NCBI GenBank assembly: GCA_023664735.1
Contig: JAMPFB010000005.1
Span: forward strand, 1 to 64,000
DNA length: 64,000 nucleotides
Source of the DNA: Robinsoniella sp.
GTDB lineage: Bacteria > Bacillota > Clostridia > Lachnospirales > Lachnospiraceae
Reading direction: 5' to 3'
The position numbers and the translations under genes were made by a program. This document shows, piece by piece, positions 52,955-62,575 of this stretch; within the stretch, counting starts at the first letter, position 1, and every line of letters begins with the position of its first letter. The notes under the pieces were generated by a model. It searched no databases and was not told the DNA's origin. It was given only the letters and a program-made list of their open reading frames with translations.

Positions 52955-54367
52955 ATGAAAAATGAAGATACAAGAAAAAGACTATATACTCTTGCAACTG
53001 TTTTTTTAGGCATTTCCATACAGACGATTATCATATTTTTTGTATGGCAAGGCTATTACAATCATACAAAAGTCATAAGGAAAATCTTTGTTTTTCGCGG
53101 ACATTATTTTGTTATGGGCATTTACTGGGTAGTGATGTATCTGTTCAATAAGGGAAATGGCAGCTTAAAGATAGGCTATTTTAAAATAGGAGATTTGATT
53201 TTTTCCCTGTTAGCGTCCAATATATGTGCAAATCTTGTATTTTATCTGGAGCTGGTTTTGCTTGCCTATGGATTTCCAAGCCCTGTCAGACTTCTTCAGG
53301 CAATGGCGGTGCAGAATCTGTTCAATATTGCATGGGCGGTTCTTATTACAAAAGGATATCAAAAGATTTTTCCGCCCCATCAGGTGCTTTTGCTGTTTGG
53401 AAAGGATTCCGTAAAAGAATTCCTGCCAAAGCTTGAAGCAAGAAAGGATAAGTTTACTGTTTGTGAATCCATTAAAATCAATACGGAAAAGATAAAGGGC
53501 AATCCGGAGCTGTGTCAGGCAATTAAAGAGAAAATGACCCATTACAATACAGTCATGCTTTGGGATTTACCTACAATCATGCGCAATGAATTTTTAAAAT
53601 ATGCTTATGGCAAGGGCATACGGATTTACGTGATGCCAAAGATTTCGGACATTATTTTAAACGGTTCGGAGCAAATGCACTTTTTTGACTCCCCGCTGCT
53701 GCTTACAAGAAGCGCTCCTATGACTTTTGAGGAGAGGTGCGTAAAAAGGCTGATAGATATTGTGCTTTCCGTAGTGCTTTTAATAGTGACTTCCCCTGTT
53801 ATGCTGTTAACAGCAATTGCCATAAAGCTGAATGATGGTGGCAGCATATTTTATAAACAGGTTCGCTGTACTATGGGACAAAAGGAGTTTACTATTTATA
53901 AATTTAGAAGCATGGTGGAAAATGCGGAAAAGGATGGCGTGGCAAGGCTTGCTGCAGAAAAGGACAGCAGGATTACTGCTGTGGGAAAGGTCATACGTGC
54001 CACAAGGATAGACGAGCTTCCCCAGCTTTTTAATATTTTCTTGGGGAATATGTCTTTTGTAGGCCCAAGACCGGAAAGACCTGAAATCATAAAGAAATAT
54101 ACAAAGGAAATCCCAGAGTTTGAATACCGGACAAAGGTAAAGGCTGGCCTTACCGGATATGCTCAGGTTTTCGGGAAATATAATACAAGCCCCTATGATA
54201 AGCTGAAGCTGGATATTTATTATGTAGAGCATTTTTCCATCAGACTGGATATATGGCTTATCATACAGACAATTAAAGTCATATTCGTGCCTGAAAGTAC
54301 GGAAGGGGTTAAGGAAGGAAAGGAAACGGCAGGAAAGAATAAGCAGGAAAAAAAGCAGAACACCTGA
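52955..54367 (+). CDS. Exopolysaccharide polyprenyl glycosylphosphotransferase
   Basis: A 470-residue membrane enzyme that starts repeat-unit synthesis by moving a sugar-phosphate to undecaprenyl phosphate. Four N-terminal membrane helices are followed by a CoA-binding-like region. A further hydrophobic helix (RLIDIVLSVVLLIVTSP) leads into the bacterial sugar transferase domain (YKFRSMV, RIDELPQLFNIFLGNMSFVG, RPERPE, KAGLTGYAQV). This is the WbaP/EpsL architecture. Which sugar it transfers is not determinable. It has its own promoter, and a terminator overlaps its 3' end. Confidence 0.92.
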   Translation: MKNEDTRKRLYTLATVFLGISIQTIIIFFVWQGYYNHTKVIRKIFVFRGHYFVMGIYWVVMYLFNKGNGSLKIGYFKIGDLIFSLLASNICANLVFYLELVLLAYGFPSPVRLLQAMAVQNLFNIAWAVLITKGYQKIFPPHQVLLLFGKDSVKEFLPKLEARKDKFTVCESIKINTEKIKGNPELCQAIKEKMTHYNTVMLWDLPTIMRNEFLKYAYGKGIRIYVMPKISDIILNGSEQMHFFDSPLLLTRSAPMTFEERCVKRLIDIVLSVVLLIVTSPVMLLTAIAIKLNDGGSIFYKQVRCTMGQKEFTIYKFRSMVENAEKDGVARLAAEKDSRITAVGKVIRATRIDELPQLFNIFLGNMSFVGPRPERPEIIKKYTKEIPEFEYRTKVKAGLTGYAQVFGKYNTSPYDKLKLDIYYVEHFSIRLDIWLIIQTIKVIFVPESTEGVKEGKETAGKNKQEKKQNT

Positions 54368-54388
54368 CGCAGCGTTAGGTGTATTTTT
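54361..54388 (+). terminator. Probable intrinsic terminator overlapping the transferase stop codon
   Basis: CACCTGACG and CGTTAGGTG form a 9-bp stem (one G-U) with a CAG loop, followed by TATTTTT. The stem includes the stop codon of the upstream gene, so it may attenuate rather than fully end transcription. Confidence 0.65.
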
Positions 54389-54419
54389 CGTTGTTGTCTA
54401 GAAGGGAAGAAAGTGTGCC

Positions 54420-55244
54420 ATGGATTATGCGGTCTTAATGTCTGTGTATTGGAAAGAAAATCCGGAATTTTTAAAGCAAAGCATAGAAAGCATATTCCGG
54501 CAGACGATATTGCCAAAGCAGTTTATACTTGTAAAGGACGGTCCCCTGACGAAAGAGTTAGAAGATGCCATTTCCTTTTTAAAACACGAAGGAGAAACAG
54601 AATATTCCATACAGTTTACCATTGTTGCCCTTCCCCAAAATGCCGGGCTTGGTCCTGCATTGAATCAGGGGCTGGAAAAAGCAGAATATGAATATATTGC
54701 AAGAATGGACAGCGACGATATTGCATTTCCAAACAGATGTGAGCTGCAGCTTCAGGTCTTTGCCAAAAAGCAGGTGGACATCGTTAGTGGAACTGTTTTG
54801 GAATTTGGAAAGGATACAAAGGAGATACAGGCAGTAAAAAGCCTCCCAGAAGAGCAGGAAGAGATTTTAAAATATGCTAAAAGAAGAAATCCTTTCAATC
54901 ATCCCTGTGTCATGTTTCGCAGGCAGGTAATTTTGCAGGCGGGAATGTATCAGGACGTAAGATGGTTCGAGGACTATGACTTATGGGTCAGGGCGCTTAT
55001 GCAGGGTGCAAAGGGATATAATACAAAAGAGCCTCTTTTATATATGAGGGCAGGAAGCGATATGTATTTAAGGCGTGGCGGACTTAAATATGTAGGAAAG
55101 GGGATAGCCTTTCGATGGAAGCTTCGGAAAATAGGATTTTCCGGTAATAGGGATTTTCTTGTTTCCGTCTGCGGACAGATTTTTATGGGACTCATGCCCA
55201 ATGGGCTGAGGAAGAAATTTTATAAAAAGATATTAAGAAGGTAA
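54420..55244 (+). CDS. GT2 glycosyltransferase (AmsE/WcaA-like)
   Basis: A 274-residue family 2 glycosyltransferase with YAVLMSVYWKENPEFLKQSI at the start, the metal-binding MDSDDIAFP, and WFEDYDLWVRALMQG, typical of AmsE-type enzymes in exopolysaccharide clusters. Probably adds the second or a later sugar to the lipid-linked unit at the cytoplasmic face. Seven bases separate it from the next gene. Confidence 0.87.
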   Translation: MDYAVLMSVYWKENPEFLKQSIESIFRQTILPKQFILVKDGPLTKELEDAISFLKHEGETEYSIQFTIVALPQNAGLGPALNQGLEKAEYEYIARMDSDDIAFPNRCELQLQVFAKKQVDIVSGTVLEFGKDTKEIQAVKSLPEEQEEILKYAKRRNPFNHPCVMFRRQVILQAGMYQDVRWFEDYDLWVRALMQGAKGYNTKEPLLYMRAGSDMYLRRGGLKYVGKGIAFRWKLRKIGFSGNRDFLVSVCGQIFMGLMPNGLRKKFYKKILRR

Positions 55245-55251
55245 GGTATTT

Positions 55252-56385
55252 ATGATTAGAGTTTTGCAAGTAGTAGGAAGAATGCACTATGGAGGAATGG
55301 AAACATTGATTATGAATCTGTATCGGAATATAGACCGCAGTCAGATTCAGTTCGATTTTTTAGTGCATTATGAGGAGCCGGGAGAATATGATGAGGAAAT
55401 CCGCCGTTTAGGAGGCAAAATTTATATAATGCCCAAAACCACATTCCGAAATTTTTTCCGGTACAAAAAAGCATTGAATGAATTTTTTAAAGAACATACA
55501 GAGTATTTGGTGATTCACGGACATCTTCAGTCCACTGCATTTATATATCATAAGATTGCCAAGAAATACGGGCCCAGATGTGCTGTTACTCATGCGCACA
55601 ATAATGGAGTGGAGTTTACTTTAAAAGGAATTGCTTCCTTTTTTACGTCCCGCATGTCTCAGAGAATCACAGATGAATTTTGGGGCTGCAGCATGGAAGC
55701 ATGTCGCTTTTTCTTTCCAAGAGCCGTAAGGCGGGGAAGAAGAATGCGGATTTTGTTAAATGGAATTGAAGTGGAGAAGTTTCGTTTTCAGGAGGACATA
55801 CGGGAAAAGAAGCGAAAGGAGCTGGGGGTTTCGGACCAGCTTGTAATCGGTCATGTAGGCAGGTTCTGCAAACAGAAGAACCAGATGTTTTTGATTGATA
55901 TATTTATGGAGGTACAGGCAAGGAAAAAGGATTCCATACTGCTTCTAGTTGGAAAGGGACCGGATGAAGAGAAGGTCAAAAAAAAGGTAAGAAAAAACGG
56001 ATTAGAGGACAAGGTTCTTTTTTTAGAAGCCAGAGATGATGTCAATGAACTTATGATGGCTATGGATGTTTTTGTGCTGCCTTCTTTGTTTGAAGGCTTT
56101 GGCATTGTTTTAGTGGAAGCGCAGGCAAGCGGTCTGCCCTGCTTTTGTACGGAAGGAAAGATTCCTTCTACAACCAATATAACCAATACTTATTATCCGC
56201 TGCCTTTAGAAGAGGGAGCAGCTTATTGGGCGTCTGAAATACTTGGAGACCGGGATGAATATGATGCAAGGCGGGACGACAAGTATGAGATGGTAGGCGT
56301 TCGGGGCTTTGATATTAAAAAGATTGCAAGAGAAGTGGAAAAGCAATATATGCAGTTTCACAGAAGAGCGAATGGGGAAATCTGA
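55252..56385 (+). CDS. GT4 family glycosyltransferase
   Basis: A 377-residue retaining glycosyltransferase of the GT-B fold. The N-terminus has RMHYGGMETLIMNLYRN, the nucleotide-sugar-binding half has VGRFCKQKN, and the EX7E signature lies in LFEGFGIVLVEAQASGLP. Sugar donor unknown. Its last base is shared with the start of the next gene (TGATG), so translation is coupled. Confidence 0.9.
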   Translation: MIRVLQVVGRMHYGGMETLIMNLYRNIDRSQIQFDFLVHYEEPGEYDEEIRRLGGKIYIMPKTTFRNFFRYKKALNEFFKEHTEYLVIHGHLQSTAFIYHKIAKKYGPRCAVTHAHNNGVEFTLKGIASFFTSRMSQRITDEFWGCSMEACRFFFPRAVRRGRRMRILLNGIEVEKFRFQEDIREKKRKELGVSDQLVIGHVGRFCKQKNQMFLIDIFMEVQARKKDSILLLVGKGPDEEKVKKKVRKNGLEDKVLFLEARDDVNELMMAMDVFVLPSLFEGFGIVLVEAQASGLPCFCTEGKIPSTTNITNTYYPLPLEEGAAYWASEILGDRDEYDARRDDKYEMVGVRGFDIKKIAREVEKQYMQFHRRANGEI

Positions 56386-57551
56386 TGAGATTATTTAAGA
56401 TTACATGCATCCGGATGCTTTTATCCATCTTTTGGCTATTTCCCATAGTAAAAAAGAGAGTGGTCTTTGTGTGCCATTATGGAAAAGCCTATGCCTGCAA
56501 TCCTAAGTATGTTTATGAGGCATTAAGAGAAACCTATGGAGAGAAGCTTCAATATATATGGGTATTGAATAAAAGGCATGAAGAGCTGGATGGACAGGCG
56601 ATACAGGTAAAAAATAAAAGCTTAGCCTTTTTTTATTATATGCTTACCGCAAGGGTCATTGTAGGGAACAATGCGCTTGGAAGCTATCTGCCCAAAAGAA
56701 AGAGCCAGTGCTTTATCAATACGTGGCATGGCGGGGGAGCTTATAAAAGGGTGCATTTTGACGTGGCAGCCAGCAATGCGGATCGAAAGATTTATGAGAT
56801 TTTTGCAAAGCAGACTGACTGTCATCTTTCCAGCTCTAAAATGTTTACGGATTGTATGGCAGGCTCCACTAAAGTGCCAAAGGAAAGGTTCATGGAAATC
56901 GGAATGCCCAGAAATGACTGCCTGATTCAGAGCTATAGAGCGCTGCAGGGCGGAGAAAAAGAAGCACAAGAGGCAAAACGGCTTAGCCTCCTAAAAAAAT
57001 TGCAGATTCCAGAAAGCCTTTGGAAAAACAGGTTCGTATTGTATGCGCCTACCTTCCGGGGGGACGCAAATCATGGGCACTTTGAAAATTCCATGGACGT
57101 AAAAGCAGTGCTTCAAAGCCTTCAAAAAAGGTTTGGTGGAGAATGGACCATGCTGTTTCGGGGGCACTATAAGGTGCCGGAAATGGAAATAGAACAGAGC
57201 ATTGGTGTGACGGATTATGAGGATATGCAGGAAATACTCTTGTGTGCAGATGTGCTGATTACGGATTTTTCTTCTGTCATGTGGGATTATATGTTCTTGC
57301 AAAGACCGGGTTTTTTGTATTTTCCAGATATGAATGGATGGCAGCAGGAGGGCGCTTTTTACACAAGGATAGAGGACTGGCCTTTTGAGGCAGCAGCTTC
57401 TAATGAGGAGCTTTGTGAGAAAATCAGCGGCTATGATGAAAAAAAAGCAATGAATAAAATAGAGAACCATAAAGAAGCTCTTGGAAATGTGGAGGATGGA
57501 CAGGCTTGCGAAAAGCTTGTAGCCTATATTTACAAGAAAGTATGTTCATGA
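56385..57551 (+). CDS. CDP-glycerol glycerophosphotransferase family protein (TagB/TagF type)
   Basis: A 388-residue membrane-associated enzyme of the Glyphos_transf family, which moves polyol-phosphates from CDP-activated donors. Key motifs are INTWHGGGAYKRVHFD, YAPTFRGD, FRGHYKV and LITDFSSVMWDYMF. The N-terminal hydrophobic stretch may help membrane attachment. With the downstream cytidylyltransferase it suggests that the polymer contains glycerol- or other alditol-phosphate units. Confidence 0.9.
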   Translation: MRLFKITCIRMLLSIFWLFPIVKKRVVFVCHYGKAYACNPKYVYEALRETYGEKLQYIWVLNKRHEELDGQAIQVKNKSLAFFYYMLTARVIVGNNALGSYLPKRKSQCFINTWHGGGAYKRVHFDVAASNADRKIYEIFAKQTDCHLSSSKMFTDCMAGSTKVPKERFMEIGMPRNDCLIQSYRALQGGEKEAQEAKRLSLLKKLQIPESLWKNRFVLYAPTFRGDANHGHFENSMDVKAVLQSLQKRFGGEWTMLFRGHYKVPEMEIEQSIGVTDYEDMQEILLCADVLITDFSSVMWDYMFLQRPGFLYFPDMNGWQQEGAFYTRIEDWPFEAAASNEELCEKISGYDEKKAMNKIENHKEALGNVEDGQACEKLVAYIYKKVCS

Positions 57552-57594
57552 TACAATCACAAAATAAACAGGAGAAGGAAGGTAGCATAGGCGG

Positions 57595-58314
57595 ATGAAT
57601 ATAGCAATTGTATTTGCAGGCGGTTCCGGACAGAGAATGAAACAGTCTGCAAAACCGAAGCAGTTTTTGGAATTATATGGAAAACCCATTATTATTTTTA
57701 CTTTGGAGATTTTTGAGAACCATCCTGACATCGATATGGTGATAGTGCCCTGTATTGCAGGCTGGGAAGGCTATTTACAGAGAATGCTGGATAAATTCAA
57801 TATAAAGAAGGTTAAAAAAATCGTAACCGGAGGAAAGGACACTCAGGAATCCAAAATGAATGCCTTGAATTATCTTGCCGGAATTTGCAAATCGGATGAT
57901 ATTGTGATTCTTCACGATGCGGTAAGGCCTCTTATTACGGAAAAGCTAATTACAGATACGTTGGAAAGCGTAAAGGAGTTTGGCTCGGCGGTTTCGTATG
58001 TACCTTTTACAGAAACCGGTATTATAAGTAAGGATAAGGTTACCACCAAAGAAACCATTGTCCGAAATACGCTTTGCATAGCAAAAGCGCCTCAGGGATT
58101 CTGGTTTCAGGATGTTTATGATGCCCATAAGGAAGGGGAGCATATGGATCCAAGCATTACTATTGATACCTGTTCTCTTATGACAGAGCTTGGCAGGCCG
58201 CTGCATTTAGTGCCCTGTGAGCCCACCAACATTAAAATTACCACGCCTGATGATTTCTTTATTTTCAAAGCATTGGTAGATTTGCAGGAAAGCAAAGATA
58301 TTTTTGGTATGTAA
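57595..58314 (+). CDS. IspD/TarI-family cytidylyltransferase (CDP-alditol synthesis)
   Basis: A 239-residue nucleotidyltransferase (VFAGGSGQRMKQSAKPKQFL, GGKDTQESKMNAL, LHDAVRPLI, TPDDFFIFKAL) of the IspD/TarI family, which forms CDP-ribitol or similar CDP-alditols. IspD itself is usually elsewhere with ispF. Here the flanking CDP-glycerol-type transferases indicate polymer synthesis. The gene lies 43 bp after the transferase and 26 bp before an SDR that probably makes or modifies its substrate. Confidence 0.85.
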   Translation: MNIAIVFAGGSGQRMKQSAKPKQFLELYGKPIIIFTLEIFENHPDIDMVIVPCIAGWEGYLQRMLDKFNIKKVKKIVTGGKDTQESKMNALNYLAGICKSDDIVILHDAVRPLITEKLITDTLESVKEFGSAVSYVPFTETGIISKDKVTTKETIVRNTLCIAKAPQGFWFQDVYDAHKEGEHMDPSITIDTCSLMTELGRPLHLVPCEPTNIKITTPDDFFIFKALVDLQESKDIFGM

Positions 58315-58340
58315 AAGCCGAAAAAAGCTGGAGGATAAAC

Positions 58341-59399
58341 ATGGAGCTTCATCCGATTATTTTAGAAGATTTAGAGCATATTACAAAAGAAAATATAGAT
58401 TTTGAAAAGCTAAGGGATGCTACTGTGCTGATTACAGGCATAAATGGCATGATTGCTTCTTATATTACGTATACCCTGTTGTATTTAAACGAAACAAGAC
58501 AATTAAATATTACAGTGCTTGGTCTTGCCCGCAATGAAGAGAAAGTAAAGAAAAGGTTTGGAAGTCTGCTTAAGCGAAAGGATTTTGACTTATTGATACA
58601 GGACATTTCCACACCCATTCACACAGAGGCAAAGGTGGATTTTATCATACATGCCGCAAGCCAGACCGGACCGAGACAGTTTGTAAATGATCCGGTAGGG
58701 ACTATAGCAGCAAATACCACAGGAACGAAAAATCTACTGGATTTTGCGGTAGCAAAAAAGAGCAGAGGCGTCCTGTTCTTATCTACAAGGGAAATATACG
58801 GAACATTGAAGGGGCAGGAGTTTGTAACGGAAGCGGAATACGGAGCGGTGAACCCTGCCTTAGTGCGGTCATGCTATCCGGAAAGTAAAAGAATGTCTGA
58901 GACCATGTGTGCTGCTTATAAGCAGCAATATGGCCTTAATACAAAGATAATCCGAATTGCCCACACTTATGGTCCGGGGATGCTCATTGGAGATGGCAGA
59001 GTGGTAGGCGATTTTTTAAAAAATGTGATTCAGAGTCAGGATATTGTGATGAATAGTGATGGAAGTGCAGTTCTTGGACTTACCTATATTTCTGATTTGA
59101 TTACCGGCTTGTTTTTAAGCTTCCTAAACTTTGAGGACTTTGTTTATAATATTTCCAGTGATAAAGGGATTGTAACGGTAAAGGAACTGGCGACCATGCT
59201 GGTGGACATGTATCCCCAAAAACAGATAAAGACGGTGTTTAAGGAGGCAGCTCCTGAGGTGAAAGCAGGGTATCTTGCTGGTAAAATCCCTCTTTTGGAT
59301 TCAAGGAAGGCAATGGAGGGAGGCTGGGAGCCAAAAGTAAGCCTGAAAGATGGGTTTAGAAGGACAGTAGCATATGGAGAATGGAATGAACAACAATAA
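58341..59399 (+). CDS. NAD-dependent epimerase/reductase partner of the cytidylyltransferase
   Basis: A 352-residue extended SDR with VLITGINGMIASYITYTLL (dinucleotide site), IIHAASQTGP, LSTREIYG and the catalytic tyrosine/lysine in CYPESKRMSE. It resembles UDP-glucuronate decarboxylase or dTDP-glucose dehydratase in layout. Pairing with an IspD-like enzyme recalls the nucleotidyltransferase/reductase pairs that make CDP-arabinitol or CDP-mannitol in some pneumococcal capsules, so reduction to a CDP-alditol is plausible but unproven. GGAGG precedes the ATG. Confidence 0.82.
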   Translation: MELHPIILEDLEHITKENIDFEKLRDATVLITGINGMIASYITYTLLYLNETRQLNITVLGLARNEEKVKKRFGSLLKRKDFDLLIQDISTPIHTEAKVDFIIHAASQTGPRQFVNDPVGTIAANTTGTKNLLDFAVAKKSRGVLFLSTREIYGTLKGQEFVTEAEYGAVNPALVRSCYPESKRMSETMCAAYKQQYGLNTKIIRIAHTYGPGMLIGDGRVVGDFLKNVIQSQDIVMNSDGSAVLGLTYISDLITGLFLSFLNFEDFVYNISSDKGIVTVKELATMLVDMYPQKQIKTVFKEAAPEVKAGYLAGKIPLLDSRKAMEGGWEPKVSLKDGFRRTVAYGEWNEQQ

Positions 59400-60576
59400 G
59401 ATTGCCATGATTGGCCTTAACAATGCAAAGAATTTAGGCGATCCTTTAATATGTGCCAGTACCAGACATTTATTGGAGCAGGCAATGAAGGAGCAGGGAA
59501 TAGATGGAACCGTGGAGATTATAGACCTGCTTCCTGATTCCTTAAAGAAAAAGAAGAAACCAAAAGGGCAGGGGAAAAATCTGTTAAAGAAATGCCTTTC
59601 CAGATTCAGAAGGCTGTTTCACTTTGCCAAAGAGCTGCAAATTTGGCAAAGCGATGCGCGGGATTCCTATCTTTCTTATTACAGGGAGAAGCTGGAAGGC
59701 TGCTGTCTGGTTGTATTTGCAGGTGGAGGGCTGATAAAGTATGCACAACAGGAGAATTTAAACGTAAGCATCAGCGGGGCAATACAGGCGGCAGAAGAAA
59801 AACAGATTCCGGTTGCTTTCCATGCCTGCGGGGTGGAAGGCTATGATAAAAACAATCCGGGCTGCAAGCGGCTTAAGGAAGCAATCAACAATCCAATAGT
59901 AAAAATCGTTACTACTAGAGATGATTTAAAAACACTGTCGGAATGTTATAAAGAAAGGGAAGAATTGTATATTGCAAAGGCAGCGGATTCCGCTGTGCTG
60001 GCAGGAGAAATCCTTGGCATTCAAAAAGAGGAAGGAAGCAGGCTTATTGGAATTGGCGTCATAAGGGGAAACATTTTTGAAAACTATGGAACTAGGTTGA
60101 ACGAGGAAGGGCTCGTGGCAGTATATGGAGATGTGTTAAAGGCGCTGAAAGCAAAGGGCAGGGAATTTCGCCTGTTCTGCAACGGTTATAAGCCGGATTA
60201 TCTATTTGCCAAGAAGGTATTGGAGTATGCAGGACTGGAAGAAACGTATCTGTTAAAGCGGGCGGAAAGCTATGAAGAGCTTGTAAGACAGATTAGCAGC
60301 TTTCAGGCAGTGCTGGCAGCAAGGCTTCACGCCTGCATTATATCCTATTCGTTAGAAATTCCGGTAGTTGGCTTATGCTGGAATGACAAGCTGAAACATT
60401 TTGGAGAAGAAACCGGACATCCGGAACGGTTTTTAAGCTCTAAGGATTTTCAGACAGAGATTATAGTGGAACGTATTTTAAAGGCAATTGAGGAAGGATA
60501 TGACAAGACAGCGGTAAAGCGCTACAAGGAAACCTCAAAGGAGTCTGTTTCCAGAATCGTAGCCTTAATGAAATAA
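59386..60576 (+). CDS. Polysaccharide pyruvyl transferase family protein
   Basis: A 396-residue protein of the PS_pyruv_trans family, which adds pyruvate ketals to exopolysaccharide or wall-polymer sugars. Motifs: NAKNLGDPLICASTRHLL, VFAGGGLIKYA, TTRDDLKTL and LAARLHACIISYSLEIPVVG. Pyruvylation makes the polymer anionic and can anchor SLH-domain proteins. ATG 59386 has GGAG 6 bp upstream; ATG 59374 in frame is an alternative. It overlaps the upstream SDR gene by 14 bp. Confidence 0.87.
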   Translation: MNNNKIAMIGLNNAKNLGDPLICASTRHLLEQAMKEQGIDGTVEIIDLLPDSLKKKKKPKGQGKNLLKKCLSRFRRLFHFAKELQIWQSDARDSYLSYYREKLEGCCLVVFAGGGLIKYAQQENLNVSISGAIQAAEEKQIPVAFHACGVEGYDKNNPGCKRLKEAINNPIVKIVTTRDDLKTLSECYKEREELYIAKAADSAVLAGEILGIQKEEGSRLIGIGVIRGNIFENYGTRLNEEGLVAVYGDVLKALKAKGREFRLFCNGYKPDYLFAKKVLEYAGLEETYLLKRAESYEELVRQISSFQAVLAARLHACIISYSLEIPVVGLCWNDKLKHFGEETGHPERFLSSKDFQTEIIVERILKAIEEGYDKTAVKRYKETSKESVSRIVALMK

Positions 60577-60629
60577 AGATGGAAAAAAATATGGTCCTAT
60601 AAAGCAAGTAATAGTGGAGAAACGATTCT

Positions 60630-62504
60630 ATGAATGATACAAGCCTTAAGCGAAAAGAGATAGAGGAATTATTTCAGAGTGATTCGGCAGCCGGACTTTC
60701 CAAGGAAAAGGCGGCGGGGTTAGTGGAAGAAATGAGCCTGCAGGAAATATATTCTTTGAAGCTTCCGGCAGAGCAGAAGTATTTGCTAGGTTCCTTAAAG
60801 TGCAAAACGGATATTTTGAAAGAGGCATCCGTAGAAAAGACCAGTCTTGTATATCAGGGGCAAAAAGTATATAATTTCTCAAGTGGCAGCCTGCTCAAGC
60901 TGTTTTTTATGGAAGAGCAGGAGGGTGGTTTGCTTTTAAAGGGGCTGATGAAGGTACTGCTTTCAGAAGAGTTTTCTGTGTTCTTTGAAGACCAGAATGG
61001 GACAGCATACCCCCTCTGCTTAGGCTATGAGGAGCCTGCAGGACAGAGATTTCTTGGAGAAGAATTAAAGAGTGAACAATGGTTTACAGTAAAAATACAT
61101 TATGAAGACAGTAAAGAGCTTAAGCTGAAAGCTTTTCTTCAGTTCAGGGAAAATCAGAAAATACTGCTGAACCCTTCTTATAAGCTGTTTTTTCCGGTGA
61201 CTAACAGCCTGAAAAGCAATTATGGAGTATGGAAAAATACGTTGCTGCAGGTAAAAGGAAAAACGCTGGTTCTTACTCCCTATACAAAAAGACTGCATAG
61301 AGAGCTGGAAAGGAAATACAGAAAAGAATTGCTTGGGCAAAAGGAATTTGAAGTCTTAAGATACCGGATTGCCTACTGGCTTTTAAAGCCCTTTGTAAAA
61401 AAAGAAATCTGGCTTATTTTAGACAGGGCAGCTAGAGCCGACGATAATGGGGAACATTTTTTTAAATATTTGATGAACCATTATCCAAAAGGGAAAAAGA
61501 TGTATTATGTGATTGAAAAAAGCTGTCCTGACTATAAGAGAATGAAGGCGGTTGGAAAAGTGCTGCCATTAGGCTCCTTTTGGCACAAATTATGTTTTCT
61601 GCTTTCCGGAAAGATTATTTCATCACAGTTTGACCCTTATGTATTTAAGCCCTTTAAGGAAAAAGGACATCTTGTACAGGATTTGTTTGCATATCAATCT
61701 GTATTTTTACAGCATGGCGTGACCCAGAATGACCTTTCCAGATTCCTTGGAAGGAAGACTAAGGATTTCAAGCTGCTTGTTGCAGTAAGCGAAAAGGAAA
61801 AACAGTCTTTTTTGCAAAATTGCTATGGTTATACGGAAAAGGAAGTAAAGGTTACAGGTTTTCCCAGATTTGATTATTTAAAGCAGCATGAAAATGAGCA
61901 GACCAGAAAAATATTGATTATGCCCTCATGGAGAAAGAGCATTCAAGGCAGCTATGATGTGGATACGGGAGCAAGCATTTATTTTGATGGATTTAAAAAC
62001 ACATCTTATTTCCAGTTTTATAACTCGCTTATAAATGATAAAAGGCTGCTAGCATGTATGAAGGAGCATGACTATAAGGGCGTATTTGCCCTGCACCCCG
62101 GCCACTACAAGCAATATGTGGATTTTGAACAAAATGGCAGCTTTACTATTTTAGGGGAAGAGTTCAGCTATCAGGAGCAGTTTATCAGCTGTGCCCTGAT
62201 GGTTACTGACTATTCTTCCGTTGCTTTTGATTTTGCCTATTTAAAAAAGCCTGTTATTTATGCAAGATTTGATGAGGAACAATTTTATGCGGGACAGAAA
62301 TATGGACATGGGTATTTTGATTTTGAGAAAGATGGGTTTGGTCCGGTATGTAAGGATTTGGATGCCACTGTCAATGAGTTGATTCATTATATAGAAAATG
62401 GCTGCGCACTGGAGGAAAAATATGCGGAACACATACACAGGTTTTATCAGTATCAGGATGCAGATAATTGTAAGAGGGTTTTAGAGGCTGTGCTTAAGCT
62501 ATAA
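60630..62504 (+). CDS. CDP-glycerol glycerophosphotransferase family protein with N-terminal extension
   Basis: A 624-residue protein. The C-terminal ~380 residues are a Glyphos_transf domain (VFLQHGVTQNDLSRFLGR, MPSWRKSIQG, ALHPGHYKQY, MVTDYSSVAFDFAYLKKPV). The N-terminal ~240 residues are unassigned and beta-rich, comparable to N-terminal regions of teichoic-acid polymerases. The length and position before the ABC exporter suggest the chain-elongating polymerase, whereas the shorter protein at 56385 may prime. GGAG precedes the ATG. Confidence 0.87.
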   Translation: MNDTSLKRKEIEELFQSDSAAGLSKEKAAGLVEEMSLQEIYSLKLPAEQKYLLGSLKCKTDILKEASVEKTSLVYQGQKVYNFSSGSLLKLFFMEEQEGGLLLKGLMKVLLSEEFSVFFEDQNGTAYPLCLGYEEPAGQRFLGEELKSEQWFTVKIHYEDSKELKLKAFLQFRENQKILLNPSYKLFFPVTNSLKSNYGVWKNTLLQVKGKTLVLTPYTKRLHRELERKYRKELLGQKEFEVLRYRIAYWLLKPFVKKEIWLILDRAARADDNGEHFFKYLMNHYPKGKKMYYVIEKSCPDYKRMKAVGKVLPLGSFWHKLCFLLSGKIISSQFDPYVFKPFKEKGHLVQDLFAYQSVFLQHGVTQNDLSRFLGRKTKDFKLLVAVSEKEKQSFLQNCYGYTEKEVKVTGFPRFDYLKQHENEQTRKILIMPSWRKSIQGSYDVDTGASIYFDGFKNTSYFQFYNSLINDKRLLACMKEHDYKGVFALHPGHYKQYVDFEQNGSFTILGEEFSYQEQFISCALMVTDYSSVAFDFAYLKKPVIYARFDEEQFYAGQKYGHGYFDFEKDGFGPVCKDLDATVNELIHYIENGCALEEKYAEHIHRFYQYQDADNCKRVLEAVLKL

Positions 62505-62509
62505 GGTTC

Positions 62510-62538
62510 TTGTTAAGAGCGTACTTTTTTGATATAAT
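62510..62538 (+). promoter_or_regulatory. Promoter of the ABC exporter genes
   Basis: TTGTTA (62510-62515) and TATAAT (62533-62538) with a 17-bp spacer begin 5 bp after the upstream stop codon. They would give the exporter genes their own transcription start, about 30 bp before the permease ATG. Confidence 0.75.
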
Positions 62539-62575
62539 TGATAGGCTTGCGGTAAGAGCAGGAAAGAGGACAGAA

